This document shows positions 5,833 through 12,140 of a stretch of 29,748 nt of DNA, piece by piece; the first letter of the stretch is position 1; each line of letters starts with the position of its first letter. The stretch comes from a virus: the IMG/VR virus record IMGVR_UViG_3300012964_000044, positions 1-29,748 of that record; one strand, given 5' to 3'. The translations under genes were made by a program, and so were the position numbers. The notes beneath the pieces are model-generated. The model saw only the letters and a list, made by a program, of their open reading frames with translations. It ran no database searches and was not told the origin of the DNA.

Positions 5833-6336
5833 TTAAGCGGCCGCTAGTTTTGAGTTTTCGCGTACTATTATTTTTTTGCTACCGTGAGCCTCGCGTATCT
5901 TGTCCATGTCCCACGTTTTGCGGTTAAAAGACTTGTAATCAGCAGGGCGGAAATACCACTGTTTCTTTTTTGGTGCAAATTTAAAGCCAGCATTTTTCAG
6001 GGCTTCGCGGTGAGGATATGTATTGCCACCAATCCAAAGCCATGAGCCACATAATTCGATATCTAGCCCTAGACCTGCTATTGCTTGCAATGCTGCGTTA
6101 ATGTTTTCGCCGTAGTTTTCTGCGCCCTCTTCTTCTACTTCTACGCCTAATACTGGCTCGTAGTTTTCTAGTGCATCATAAGCGCAATTTACTAATTTCA
6201 TCATCTCAGCCCCAGCGGGATTGCGGTCTGGGTGGTATTGTGCGCACGCTTTACGATAAGCTTGTTTAATTAATTCTTTTGTAGCGTCCAGTTTTAAACC
6301 CAAAATGTGTAACGCATCTTTGTTTGACATTTTCAT
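5833..6336 (-). CDS. J-domain (DnaJ-like) protein
   Basis: A 167-residue protein. Residues ~6-60 are a J domain with the invariant HPD at 35-37 (YHPDRNPAG), the part that stimulates DnaK ATPase. A short acidic linker (VEVEEEGAENYGEN) leads to a C-terminal module (~90-155) containing GSWLWIGGNTYPHREALKNAGF and PKKKQWYFRP, which accompanies J domains in phage and plasmid proteins and may bind a client. It probably redirects host DnaK, for replication or assembly. It is the first gene of the leftward operon, behind the promoter at 6385-6416. Starts at 6336 or two codons later are both possible. Confidence 0.85.
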   Translation of the reverse strand: MKMSNKDALHILGLKLDATKELIKQAYRKACAQYHPDRNPAGAEMMKLVNCAYDALENYEPVLGVEVEEEGAENYGENINAALQAIAGLGLDIELCGSWLWIGGNTYPHREALKNAGFKFAPKKKQWYFRPADYKSFNRKTWDMDKIREAHGSKKIIVRENSKLAAA

Positions 6337-6384
6337 TGCTATTCATTCCTTTTTGTTAATGTTGTTAATCACTCTATGAAACGA

Positions 6385-6416
6385 ATAATACTAGAATGTT
6401 TGCATGTTGTAAACAT
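6385..6416 (-). promoter_or_regulatory. Leftward promoter with operator-like inverted repeat (copy 1)
   Basis: On the minus strand TTTACA (complement of 6408-6413) and TATTAT (complement of 6385-6390) are 17 bases apart. The arms ATGTTTGCA (6396-6404) and TGTAAACAT (6408-6416) are inverted with a 3-base gap and match at eight of nine positions. A repressor bound here would cover the -35 box. Boxes, spacing and repeat core match the promoter at 5770-5801. Confidence 0.65.
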
Positions 6417-6484
6417 ATATTATCAATTATTTTCATGTTTTTTTTTCGGACGCGGTTTTAAGAAGTGAAAAATTGCATCCGCAA

Positions 6485-6513
6485 TTGATTTTGGTCATTT
6501 TTAAAGCTAAAAT
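6485..6513 (+). promoter_or_regulatory. Rightward promoter for the terminase/lysis block
   Basis: TTGATT (6485-6490) and TAAAAT (6508-6513) are exactly 17 bases apart, about 30 bases before the DUF1064 gene. It uses the same -35 hexamer (TTGATT) and spacing as the promoter at 198-226. The 202-base gap from 6337 to 6538 holds this promoter and the opposite one at 6385-6416; nothing else is seen in it. Confidence 0.5.
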
Positions 6514-6544
6514 AGACGTATGACACTACATAGCGAGCTTGATT

Positions 6545-6859
6545 ATGAAAGTACGTCACAAATTTAATGCAAAACCGGTCAAAGATGATGGTTTTCACTA
6601 CGCATCAAAACTTGAACACAGGTACAAACAAAAACTCGATCTACTGCAAAAAGCGGGTGAAGTGTTGTTTTATCTAGCGCAAGTGCCGATTCGATTACCC
6701 GGCGGCGTGAAATACGTAATTGACTATCAGGTCTTTTATAAAGATGGAACGGTTGATTTTGTCGACGTGAAAGGATATGACACGCAAAACTCAAAAATAA
6801 AAAGATCTATTGTTGAGTCAATTTATCCATTAACAATAAATGTAGTAAAAAAAGTATGA
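6545..6859 (+). CDS. DUF1064 family protein (nuclease-like fold)
   Basis: A 104-residue protein with the DUF1064 pattern: KFNAKPVKDDGFHYASKLE, then YKQKLDLLQKAGEV, a beta region (QVPIRLPGGVKYVIDYQVFY) and DFVDVKGYDT. The D...E/D-x-K arrangement (IDYQ ... VDVKG) is like the PD-(D/E)XK nuclease core, so a small endonuclease or resolvase-like role near packaging has been proposed for this family. ATG at 6545 is preferred to TTG at 6539. Its TGA overlaps the start of the HNH gene (ATGA). It lies where many phages encode packaging-associated nucleases, just before the small terminase. Confidence 0.75.
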   Translation: MKVRHKFNAKPVKDDGFHYASKLEHRYKQKLDLLQKAGEVLFYLAQVPIRLPGGVKYVIDYQVFYKDGTVDFVDVKGYDTQNSKIKRSIVESIYPLTINVVKKV

Positions 6860-7254
6860 AAAAATCTTGTCTTTTTTGTAAAAAAATATTACTAGCTGCC
6901 AGATCAAGAACTAAATTTTGCTCAAAATTGTGCTTTGGTAAAAACTCAAAAGGGAAAAAGGTAGGAGATGGGTTTTGGTATGAGAACGGATATAAAGTCT
7001 TATACACAGAAGACGGAAAAGGAATAAAAGAACATATAAAAATTATGGAAGAAAAAATAGGAAGAAAAATAACAAAAAACGAAGTAGTGCACCATATTAA
7101 CGAAATAAAAGACGATAACAGAATAGAAAATTTACAACTTATGACTAGATCAGAGCATTCTTCTTATCACAGAAAATTAGAAATAAAAAACGGGACTTTT
7201 CAAAACGGAAGACATGGGAAATCCAAGCATCAACAAGAAATCGTCGGGGTTTAA
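6856..7254 (+). CDS. HNH endonuclease, free-standing, homing type
   Basis: A 132-residue protein. C5/C8 and C22/C26 (CLFC ... FCSKLC) form an N-terminal zinc finger. The HNH motif lies at residues ~77-105: VVHHINEIKDDNRIENL followed by RSEHSSYH, with H79/H80, N92 and H101/H105 as likely metal and catalytic positions. The gene is markedly A-rich and sits between DUF1064 and the small terminase with an ATGA overlap upstream and one base to the next start. Such free-standing HNH genes next to terminase are usually selfish homing endonucleases, although some HNH proteins assist terminase in cos cleavage. Both readings are open. Confidence 0.85.
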   Translation: MKKSCLFCKKILLAARSRTKFCSKLCFGKNSKGKKVGDGFWYENGYKVLYTEDGKGIKEHIKIMEEKIGRKITKNEVVHHINEIKDDNRIENLQLMTRSEHSSYHRKLEIKNGTFQNGRHGKSKHQQEIVGV

Positions 7255-7255
7255 A

Positions 7256-7810
7256 ATGGAAGAAAAAAAGAAAAAAGGTAGACCTTCATCATTTAGTCAA
7301 GAGATAGCAAACGAGATTTGCGAAGCAACAGCAAAAACATCTCGCGGATACGATCGATTACGTGAAAAAAATCCTCATTGGCCATCAGAAAAAACAATGC
7401 AAAGATGGGAGAAAGATATAGAATCTTTCCGACTGCAATACGCACTAGCTAAGCGCGATCAGATCGATTTTATGGCTCGCGAAATCATCGATATTGCAGA
7501 CAACGGAACGAATGATTTTTACGAAGATTCCGAGGGAAAATTAAAACCGGATATTGAACATATCAATCGATCAAGATTGAGAGTTGATACGAGAAAATGG
7601 TACACGTCAAAGCTCGCACCTAAAATTTACGGCGAGAGACTTTTCAATGAACAAAAAGTAGAATTTAGCTATGACAAAATAGACGCTATGAGCGATGCAG
7701 AGTTAAGTGAGTTTGTCTCAAAAGCACCACAGCGTTTACATGATGCGTTCATCAAAGACTTTGCGAAAAAAGCGAAAGAAGCGAAGGAAGGAAAGAAAAA
7801 AGTAAGATGA
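7256..7810 (+). CDS. terS: Terminase small subunit
   Basis: A 184-residue protein with a Lys-rich start, an N-terminal helix-turn-helix-like region (FSQEIANEICEATAKTSRGY, then PSEKTMQRWEKD), a central helix (FRLQYALAKRDQIDFMAREI) and the signature RSRLRVDTRKWYTSKLAPK followed by YGER. This matches small terminases that recognise the packaging site and recruit the large subunit. ATG at 7256 is one base after the HNH stop; an ATG at 7214 in this frame would overlap the HNH gene by 41 bases and is less likely, though the upstream ribosome-binding site for 7256 is weak. It is unusual that the large subunit lies 4.3 kb away, beyond lysis and fibre genes. Confidence 0.8.
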   Translation: MEEKKKKGRPSSFSQEIANEICEATAKTSRGYDRLREKNPHWPSEKTMQRWEKDIESFRLQYALAKRDQIDFMAREIIDIADNGTNDFYEDSEGKLKPDIEHINRSRLRVDTRKWYTSKLAPKIYGERLFNEQKVEFSYDKIDAMSDAELSEFVSKAPQRLHDAFIKDFAKKAKEAKEGKKKVR

Positions 7811-7953
7811 TAGTGAGCAAATGTCACAATGCGGACGTAAATGTAATGTACACAGAAATCGAGGATTATTATCAGTGCGAACATTGTTTTATGCCATGTC
7901 AGACGATGTTTGTGCTTGATCTAAACAGGAATGATGACGATGACAGTGTTTGA
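7807..7953 (+). CDS. Small Cys-rich protein, 48 aa
   Basis: The ATG overlaps the small-terminase TGA (ATGA). The 48-residue protein has Cys at residue 6 with His next to it, then CEHCFMPC near residues 24-31, a probable zinc site, and an acidic tail (NRNDDDDSV). It overlaps the start of the endolysin gene by 14 bases. No family is recognised; it belongs to the group of tiny Cys-rich proteins seen across this window. Confidence 0.55.
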   Translation: MIVSKCHNADVNVMYTEIEDYYQCEHCFMPCQTMFVLDLNRNDDDDSV

Positions 7954-8449
7954 CGATGCAATAAACTACACGCTTAAGTACGAAGGCGGGCTTGTCGAAA
8001 ACGCAAAGGACAGCGGAGGCGTCACTAATCTCGGCATCTCTCTACGTTTTTTGCAGACGATTAACGAAGCTGCGACACGTGATGACATTATCAATATGAC
8101 TCTTGATACAGCTAAAGAGCTGTATAAGACATATTTTTGGCGCGAGCGATTCGAAAAAATAACATCGTCTCAAGTTGCTATATACTTGTTCGACTTCTGC
8201 GTTAATGCCGGTGAACCTGTAGCCGTGAAACATCTACAGCGCGCTTGCTGGTCAGTTGCTAAAGATATGACACTCAAAGATGACGGCATGATCGGAGACG
8301 TGACAATCGATCAAGTCAATCATTCCGGATTTTTGCTGATGCCCGCTTTCAGAGCTGAGCGAGCGAATTACTACAGAAAAGAAGTCATTAAAAACCCTGA
8401 CAATGCTCTATTTATCAATGGCTGGCTCAAGAGAGCGTATCAACTATGA
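7940..8449 (+). CDS. Endolysin, glycoside hydrolase family 108 (N-acetylmuramidase)
   Basis: A 169-residue enzyme that would cut peptidoglycan glycan strands at lysis. The N-terminus has KYEGGLVENAKDSGGVTNLG: E15 in the EGG motif is the expected catalytic Glu, and DSGGVTNLGIS is the GH108 signature. A C-terminal part (~residues 90-165) contains the peptidoglycan-binding-like segment VKHLQRACWSV and GMIGDVT typical of this family. The third ATG (7940) is chosen because AGGA then lies at proper spacing. No signal peptide is visible, so release should depend on the holin encoded next (ATGA overlap). Confidence 0.88.
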   Translation: MTVFDDAINYTLKYEGGLVENAKDSGGVTNLGISLRFLQTINEAATRDDIINMTLDTAKELYKTYFWRERFEKITSSQVAIYLFDFCVNAGEPVAVKHLQRACWSVAKDMTLKDDGMIGDVTIDQVNHSGFLLMPAFRAERANYYRKEVIKNPDNALFINGWLKRAYQL

Positions 8450-8925
8450 CTAACCCTTTAATCTCTTTGATCGAAAAAAGCGCCCCACTTCTCGCTGGCG
8501 CTATTGCCGGCCCATTCGGTAGCGTGGCCGTCTCTCTCGTTTCCGCTCTTTTCGGAGCAGATAGCAGCAATATAAACGATGTTGTAAGTAAGATCACAAC
8601 CGACCCAGAAGCTGCGATAAAGCTAAAACAGCTAGAGATGCAGCATCAAGAAGCTCTAGAGCTGATAAAGTCTCAGCAATACGAGAAAGAACACGACGAC
8701 ATTGACGACGCTAGAGACTTTATTAAGGATGGCAATCACAGACATACAGTCACATTTTTAATCGCTGCGTGCTTCTCATTCATTGTTTTATGCTTTCTCG
8801 CTCTATACTGGTTTGATGACGACAAATCAGTGATTGCGCTCATATCAGCATTGCTTACTACACTCATGCACCAAGTACACAAAATATACAGTCTATTTTT
8901 TGGTGACAGTAAAGACAATGACTAA
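8446..8925 (+). CDS. Holin (3TM, GTA-holin-like)
   Basis: A 159-residue membrane protein. Hydrophobic segments are ~12-36 (APLLAGAIAGPFG, then VSLVSALFG), ~102-122 (VTFLIAACFSFIVLCFLALYW) and ~128-145 (VIALISALLTTLMHQV). A long charged helix (~55-95, Glu/Gln/Lys-rich) separates the first from the last two. This matches three-TM holins found with GH108 endolysins. It probably permeabilises the inner membrane to release the endolysin encoded upstream, whose stop overlaps this start. No spanin genes are obvious nearby. Confidence 0.8.
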   Translation: MTNPLISLIEKSAPLLAGAIAGPFGSVAVSLVSALFGADSSNINDVVSKITTDPEAAIKLKQLEMQHQEALELIKSQQYEKEHDDIDDARDFIKDGNHRHTVTFLIAACFSFIVLCFLALYWFDDDKSVIALISALLTTLMHQVHKIYSLFFGDSKDND

Positions 8926-8940
8926 GTTTTGACATAATAT
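8912..8940 (+). promoter_or_regulatory. Possible promoter before the fibre genes
   Basis: AAGACA (8912-8917) and TAATAT (8935-8940) are 17 bases apart, overlapping the end of the holin gene. An eight-base T-run and GGGG (ribosome-binding region) follow before the ATG at 8971. The -35 match is poor, so this is tentative. Confidence 0.3.
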
Positions 8941-8970
8941 AGTTGTAATTCTTTTTTTTGGGGTGCAGCA

Positions 8971-10551
8971 ATGCCACAAGTCGCAACGAAACAAATTTCA
9001 GGGCTAGTCATCAATCCCGCTCCAGCGTTAACAGACGTACTTGCAATAGATAACGCGATTGCTAAGACATATAAAACAACAATGGCACAAGTAAGCCAGC
9101 TAATCGGAGGCTTGACTTGGGTATCGAATACAAACGCATCTATCACGCTAGCCAAAAATAACGGCTACATCTCAGACAGCTTGACTACCAACACCTATGC
9201 ACTGCCCGTGACGGCAGCCGAGGGCGAGGTGTACGCTGTCTCTGGCGGCGGCGCTAGTGCATGGTCAATCACAATCGGAAGCGGTCAAGCAATTTTAATC
9301 GGTAATGACGTGTTTACGGGTATTACGACGATTAACTCAAATACGCCGAATGATATTGTCTATCTCATTTGTATCAAAGCTAACTCTGTATTTTTGATTT
9401 ACGCATCTAATAACGCGTATTTCATGGGTACAGGCTTTACGCCGGTTAATTTAACACCAGCAAACTCAAGCGTAGAGGCTTATTTAGCTGCAATCGACGC
9501 TAAGCTGTCCGGAATATCGTGGCACGACATAAGCGTGGGCGGCGCGATTTTATCGGGTAACACAAATTACAAAGCAACTAATGCGGGTGGTGTTGCGTTA
9601 ACAATGCCAGCATCGATGCCATTAGATGCGACAGTCGAAGTGGCTTTTGCTAATGGTTCATCTAGCAATTACATTTTCTTGAGTAGCTTGCAGTCTCTCA
9701 CGATTAACAGCGAGACAATCACAGCAAGCGCTGGCACGATAACAGGGCTACAAACAACAGCTAATACGCTAAATCAAGATATCAGGATATTAACAAAGAC
9801 AGCTAACACGGCATTTCAAGTAACAAACACATATGGGATTTATAACACGTTTTCACAATCCGGTGTGCTTTTATGGCTAGATGCTAATGATCCAGCCGGA
9901 AACGGAACGCAACCGGCTAACAATACATCTATGGCGACGATAGTCGACAAGTCAGGTAATGGGTACAATGCAACACAGAGTACGGGGGCGAATCAACCAG
10001 TTTTTGTAATAAATCAACAAAACGGATTGCCGGTACTGGTTGGAACTACCGTGACAAGTGTCACTTTTACAAATTCATTCATTTTAAATTTTGCGACTGA
10101 TTACTCTATTATGATTGTGATTAAACCTGCCGCTCAGCTCTCTGCCGGTCAGTTTGCTTTTTCAGCTCAGCCCGACAGCTTAAACAATAGACTGGCATTC
10201 TTCTTAAACAATTCTGGCGATACTAGTATGTATTCCGATTATGGCAACATTTCGCCTGGCCCAGGAGGTTTGAGAGTGGTTTCCGCAGAAGTGGGAAATT
10301 TCGGTGTTGCATATGTTCATACCGCGATTCTCAATATCGCTTCTAAGACGGGTTATATCTATAGAGGATTGACGCAAACAGCGTCAGTAACTATCGGCGC
10401 AGTGCCGTCATTCACACCGGGAACAAAAACCGGACAAATGATTTTTGTTGGTAATCTTTGCGAAGTGATAGTATTAAATCATTCTCTCTCAGCGGCTGAG
10501 CTATCATTCTATAATAACTATTTTGCAACGAAATGGGGTGTGACAGTATGA
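8971..10551 (+). CDS. Tail fibre or receptor-binding protein with LamG-like C-terminus
   Basis: A 526-residue beta-rich, Thr/Asn/Ser-rich protein without Cys clusters or signal peptide. The first ~60 residues (VATKQISGLVINPAPALTDV) look like an attachment region. Residues ~60-300 are repeats of fibre-type strands. From about residue 300 the sequence LLWLDANDPAGNG, VDKSGNGYNATQ, NGLPVLV is characteristic of concanavalin/LamG-like domains, ending in LCEVIVLNHSLSAAELSFY. Such domains bind sugars or proteins and are found at fibre tips. The stop overlaps the next start (ATGA). Placement between lysis genes and the large terminase is unusual for a fibre. Confidence 0.7.
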   Translation: MPQVATKQISGLVINPAPALTDVLAIDNAIAKTYKTTMAQVSQLIGGLTWVSNTNASITLAKNNGYISDSLTTNTYALPVTAAEGEVYAVSGGGASAWSITIGSGQAILIGNDVFTGITTINSNTPNDIVYLICIKANSVFLIYASNNAYFMGTGFTPVNLTPANSSVEAYLAAIDAKLSGISWHDISVGGAILSGNTNYKATNAGGVALTMPASMPLDATVEVAFANGSSSNYIFLSSLQSLTINSETITASAGTITGLQTTANTLNQDIRILTKTANTAFQVTNTYGIYNTFSQSGVLLWLDANDPAGNGTQPANNTSMATIVDKSGNGYNATQSTGANQPVFVINQQNGLPVLVGTTVTSVTFTNSFILNFATDYSIMIVIKPAAQLSAGQFAFSAQPDSLNNRLAFFLNNSGDTSMYSDYGNISPGPGGLRVVSAEVGNFGVAYVHTAILNIASKTGYIYRGLTQTASVTIGAVPSFTPGTKTGQMIFVGNLCEVIVLNHSLSAAELSFYNNYFATKWGVTV

Positions 10552-10820
10552 GCATGGCTATTACGTCAACTAGCGCACAATATCTTCAGACAGCTAACGC
10601 GCAAATCATGGCTAATGCTGGCATACCAACAGCCGATGGTAAAACAACGTCATGGGCTACGCCGCAATTAGCTCATAATCAAACGTTTTATTACATCATG
10701 GCTCCCGATGCCGGCGGATGGAACGGAGTGTCATACAATCAAATGATGCAAAATGTAATTAACGCGAATGTATCGCTAGTGGCTTTTAGCAATACATGGG
10801 TAGCACCTATCCCAACATAA
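10548..10820 (+). CDS. Hypothetical virion or fibre-associated protein, 90 aa
   Basis: The start at 10548 overlaps the preceding TGA; an in-frame ATG at 10533 is less likely. The protein is rich in Ala, Asn, Gln, Thr and aromatic residues (WATPQLAHNQTFYYIMAPD, WNGVSYNQMM), with no charge clusters or Cys. Composition resembles neighbouring fibre proteins. It may be a small fibre tip, chaperone or decoration protein. No domain is recognised. Confidence 0.6.
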   Translation: MSMAITSTSAQYLQTANAQIMANAGIPTADGKTTSWATPQLAHNQTFYYIMAPDAGGWNGVSYNQMMQNVINANVSLVAFSNTWVAPIPT

Positions 10821-10833
10821 TGAGAGATAAATA

Positions 10834-11571
10834 ATGGCAATACATTCAGCACTTGGATCACAAGCAGAAACAATGGCGTATTTAAACCCGTACTTATTCG
10901 TAACGGGTGCGATAACGCTAACTTCCGCTTATTTTTATAACACAGTCGCTTGCTCAACTTCCGTTGCATCTTACGCAGTTGCATTACCGTCGGCGGCTTC
11001 TTCTGCTGGCGCTTGGATTAGATTTATAGCTCAGTCGGGTACAGGCGGAATAGTGACGCTAAATATTGGTCTCGGCGGTCTTAATCCTGTAATCGGTCAG
11101 GGCGAAGAGCTGACTTTGTTTTCTGACGGCACGAGCTGGTATATCGTGTCATCTAACACACAAAAGAGTCATTTTTTAGCAACACCGGCTGTCAATCAAA
11201 GTTTACTTAATAATACCCCCGCTATGGTCGGCTTCGGCACTATCTTAGCGGTTGGGTGTACGATGACAAGTACGATGACCGTTACTTATCCCGGTAATTA
11301 TTTCTTCAATGCCTCTGTCATGCTTGCAGCAGTTACAGCAGGTACAAAGCTGACGGTAGGCTTGTGGTATAACGGTGCGTTACTTGTTAGCACATCAAGT
11401 GAAGCATTAACGGGTAATGATTGCGTTGCAACTATCAGCGGATTTAGTCAAGTTATGAATGTTGGTGATACAATGTTTTTGCAAGCACTGCAAGTTTCAG
11501 GCGTAGCGCAAACGATTACAGCGGCTCCCGTGCAGACATATTTCAGCGGCCAACGAACAGCACAATATTAG
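10834..11571 (+). CDS. Fibre-like structural protein with jelly-roll-type C-terminus
   Basis: A 245-residue beta-rich protein, preceded by a GAGA-type ribosome-binding site. Residues ~25-105 (ITLTSAYFYNTVACSTSV, IRFIAQSGTGGIVTLNI, ELTLFSDGTSWYIVSSN) form a module common in phage fibres, where SDGTSWYIV ends the unit. Residues ~120-245 (STMTVTYPGNYFFNASVML, GTKLTVGLWYNG, VGDTMFLQALQVSG) resemble TNF/C1q-like jelly rolls found at fibre tips. The neighbours are also fibre-like. Receptor binding is a reasonable guess. Confidence 0.65.
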   Translation: MAIHSALGSQAETMAYLNPYLFVTGAITLTSAYFYNTVACSTSVASYAVALPSAASSAGAWIRFIAQSGTGGIVTLNIGLGGLNPVIGQGEELTLFSDGTSWYIVSSNTQKSHFLATPAVNQSLLNNTPAMVGFGTILAVGCTMTSTMTVTYPGNYFFNASVMLAAVTAGTKLTVGLWYNGALLVSTSSEALTGNDCVATISGFSQVMNVGDTMFLQALQVSGVAQTITAAPVQTYFSGQRTAQY

Positions 11572-11579
11572 AGGTAATT

Positions 11580-11966
11580 ATGGCACTTAAAAAACAGTAT
11601 CAAGTTGCAGTCGTTAACGATAGCAATACAACAACAACAAGTGTTGTATTTACCGGCACAACATCATCTATTTTAGATTGCGGTGGTACATCGCCAACGG
11701 GTATTTTGCTGCCTGCTAACTGGTTACTTTCAACTTTGACTTTTAATGTCGGCAAGTTTTCATCAAGTCTGGTTCCTCTGTCTGTATTTGACAACGGCAC
11801 AGTAAGCTACTCAATCGCAACACCTGCGGGCGCGGTATTTATCCCATTAAACCCGGCTATGTTTAATTCGGTGTTATTCTTGCAACTCGTATCGAGTGTA
11901 AACCAGACAAATTCGCCAACAGTTGATTTTATGCTTTCCCCTGTTTTTCAAGGTGTTCACAATTAG
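11580..11966 (+). CDS. Hypothetical beta-rich virion protein, 128 aa
   Basis: A short Thr/Ser/Val-rich protein with alternating strands (QVAVVNDSNTTTTSVVF, GILLPANWLLSTLTFNVGKF, FNSVLFLQLVSSVNQ). The segment ILLPANWLLSTLTFNVG, then PAMFNSVLFLQLVSS, resembles small phage capsid-decoration or fibre-associated proteins. AGAGGTAATT lies just upstream of the ATG. It is the last of four probable fibre or appendage genes. No firm family. Confidence 0.6.
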   Translation: MALKKQYQVAVVNDSNTTTTSVVFTGTTSSILDCGGTSPTGILLPANWLLSTLTFNVGKFSSSLVPLSVFDNGTVSYSIATPAGAVFIPLNPAMFNSVLFLQLVSSVNQTNSPTVDFMLSPVFQGVHN

Positions 11967-11987
11967 CAAACATTGGAGGGTTGATCA

Positions 11988-12140
11988 ATGAATATGCAAT
12001 CAGTAGATTTACTCTTACTGTTTAACTTCATCAATTATATCCCTCCTATTCCAGCAGGCATGATTTACTGGGTTGACGATGCAAAAGATTTCATGGTTGA
12101 TGACTTTGGCAACTTCATGATATTCAATCCGGGTACTTAA
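11988..12140 (+). CDS. Small acidic/aromatic protein, 50 aa, coupled to the large terminase
   Basis: GGAGGG precedes the ATG by seven bases and the TAA overlaps the terminase ATG (TAATG). The 50-residue protein starts hydrophobic (MQSVDLLLLFNFINYIPPIP) and ends in an acidic/aromatic stretch (WVDDAKDF, DDFGNFMIF). It could be a small virion or packaging accessory protein. No family is recognised; the strong ribosome-binding site and overlap support expression. Confidence 0.6.
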   Translation: MNMQSVDLLLLFNFINYIPPIPAGMIYWVDDAKDFMVDDFGNFMIFNPGT

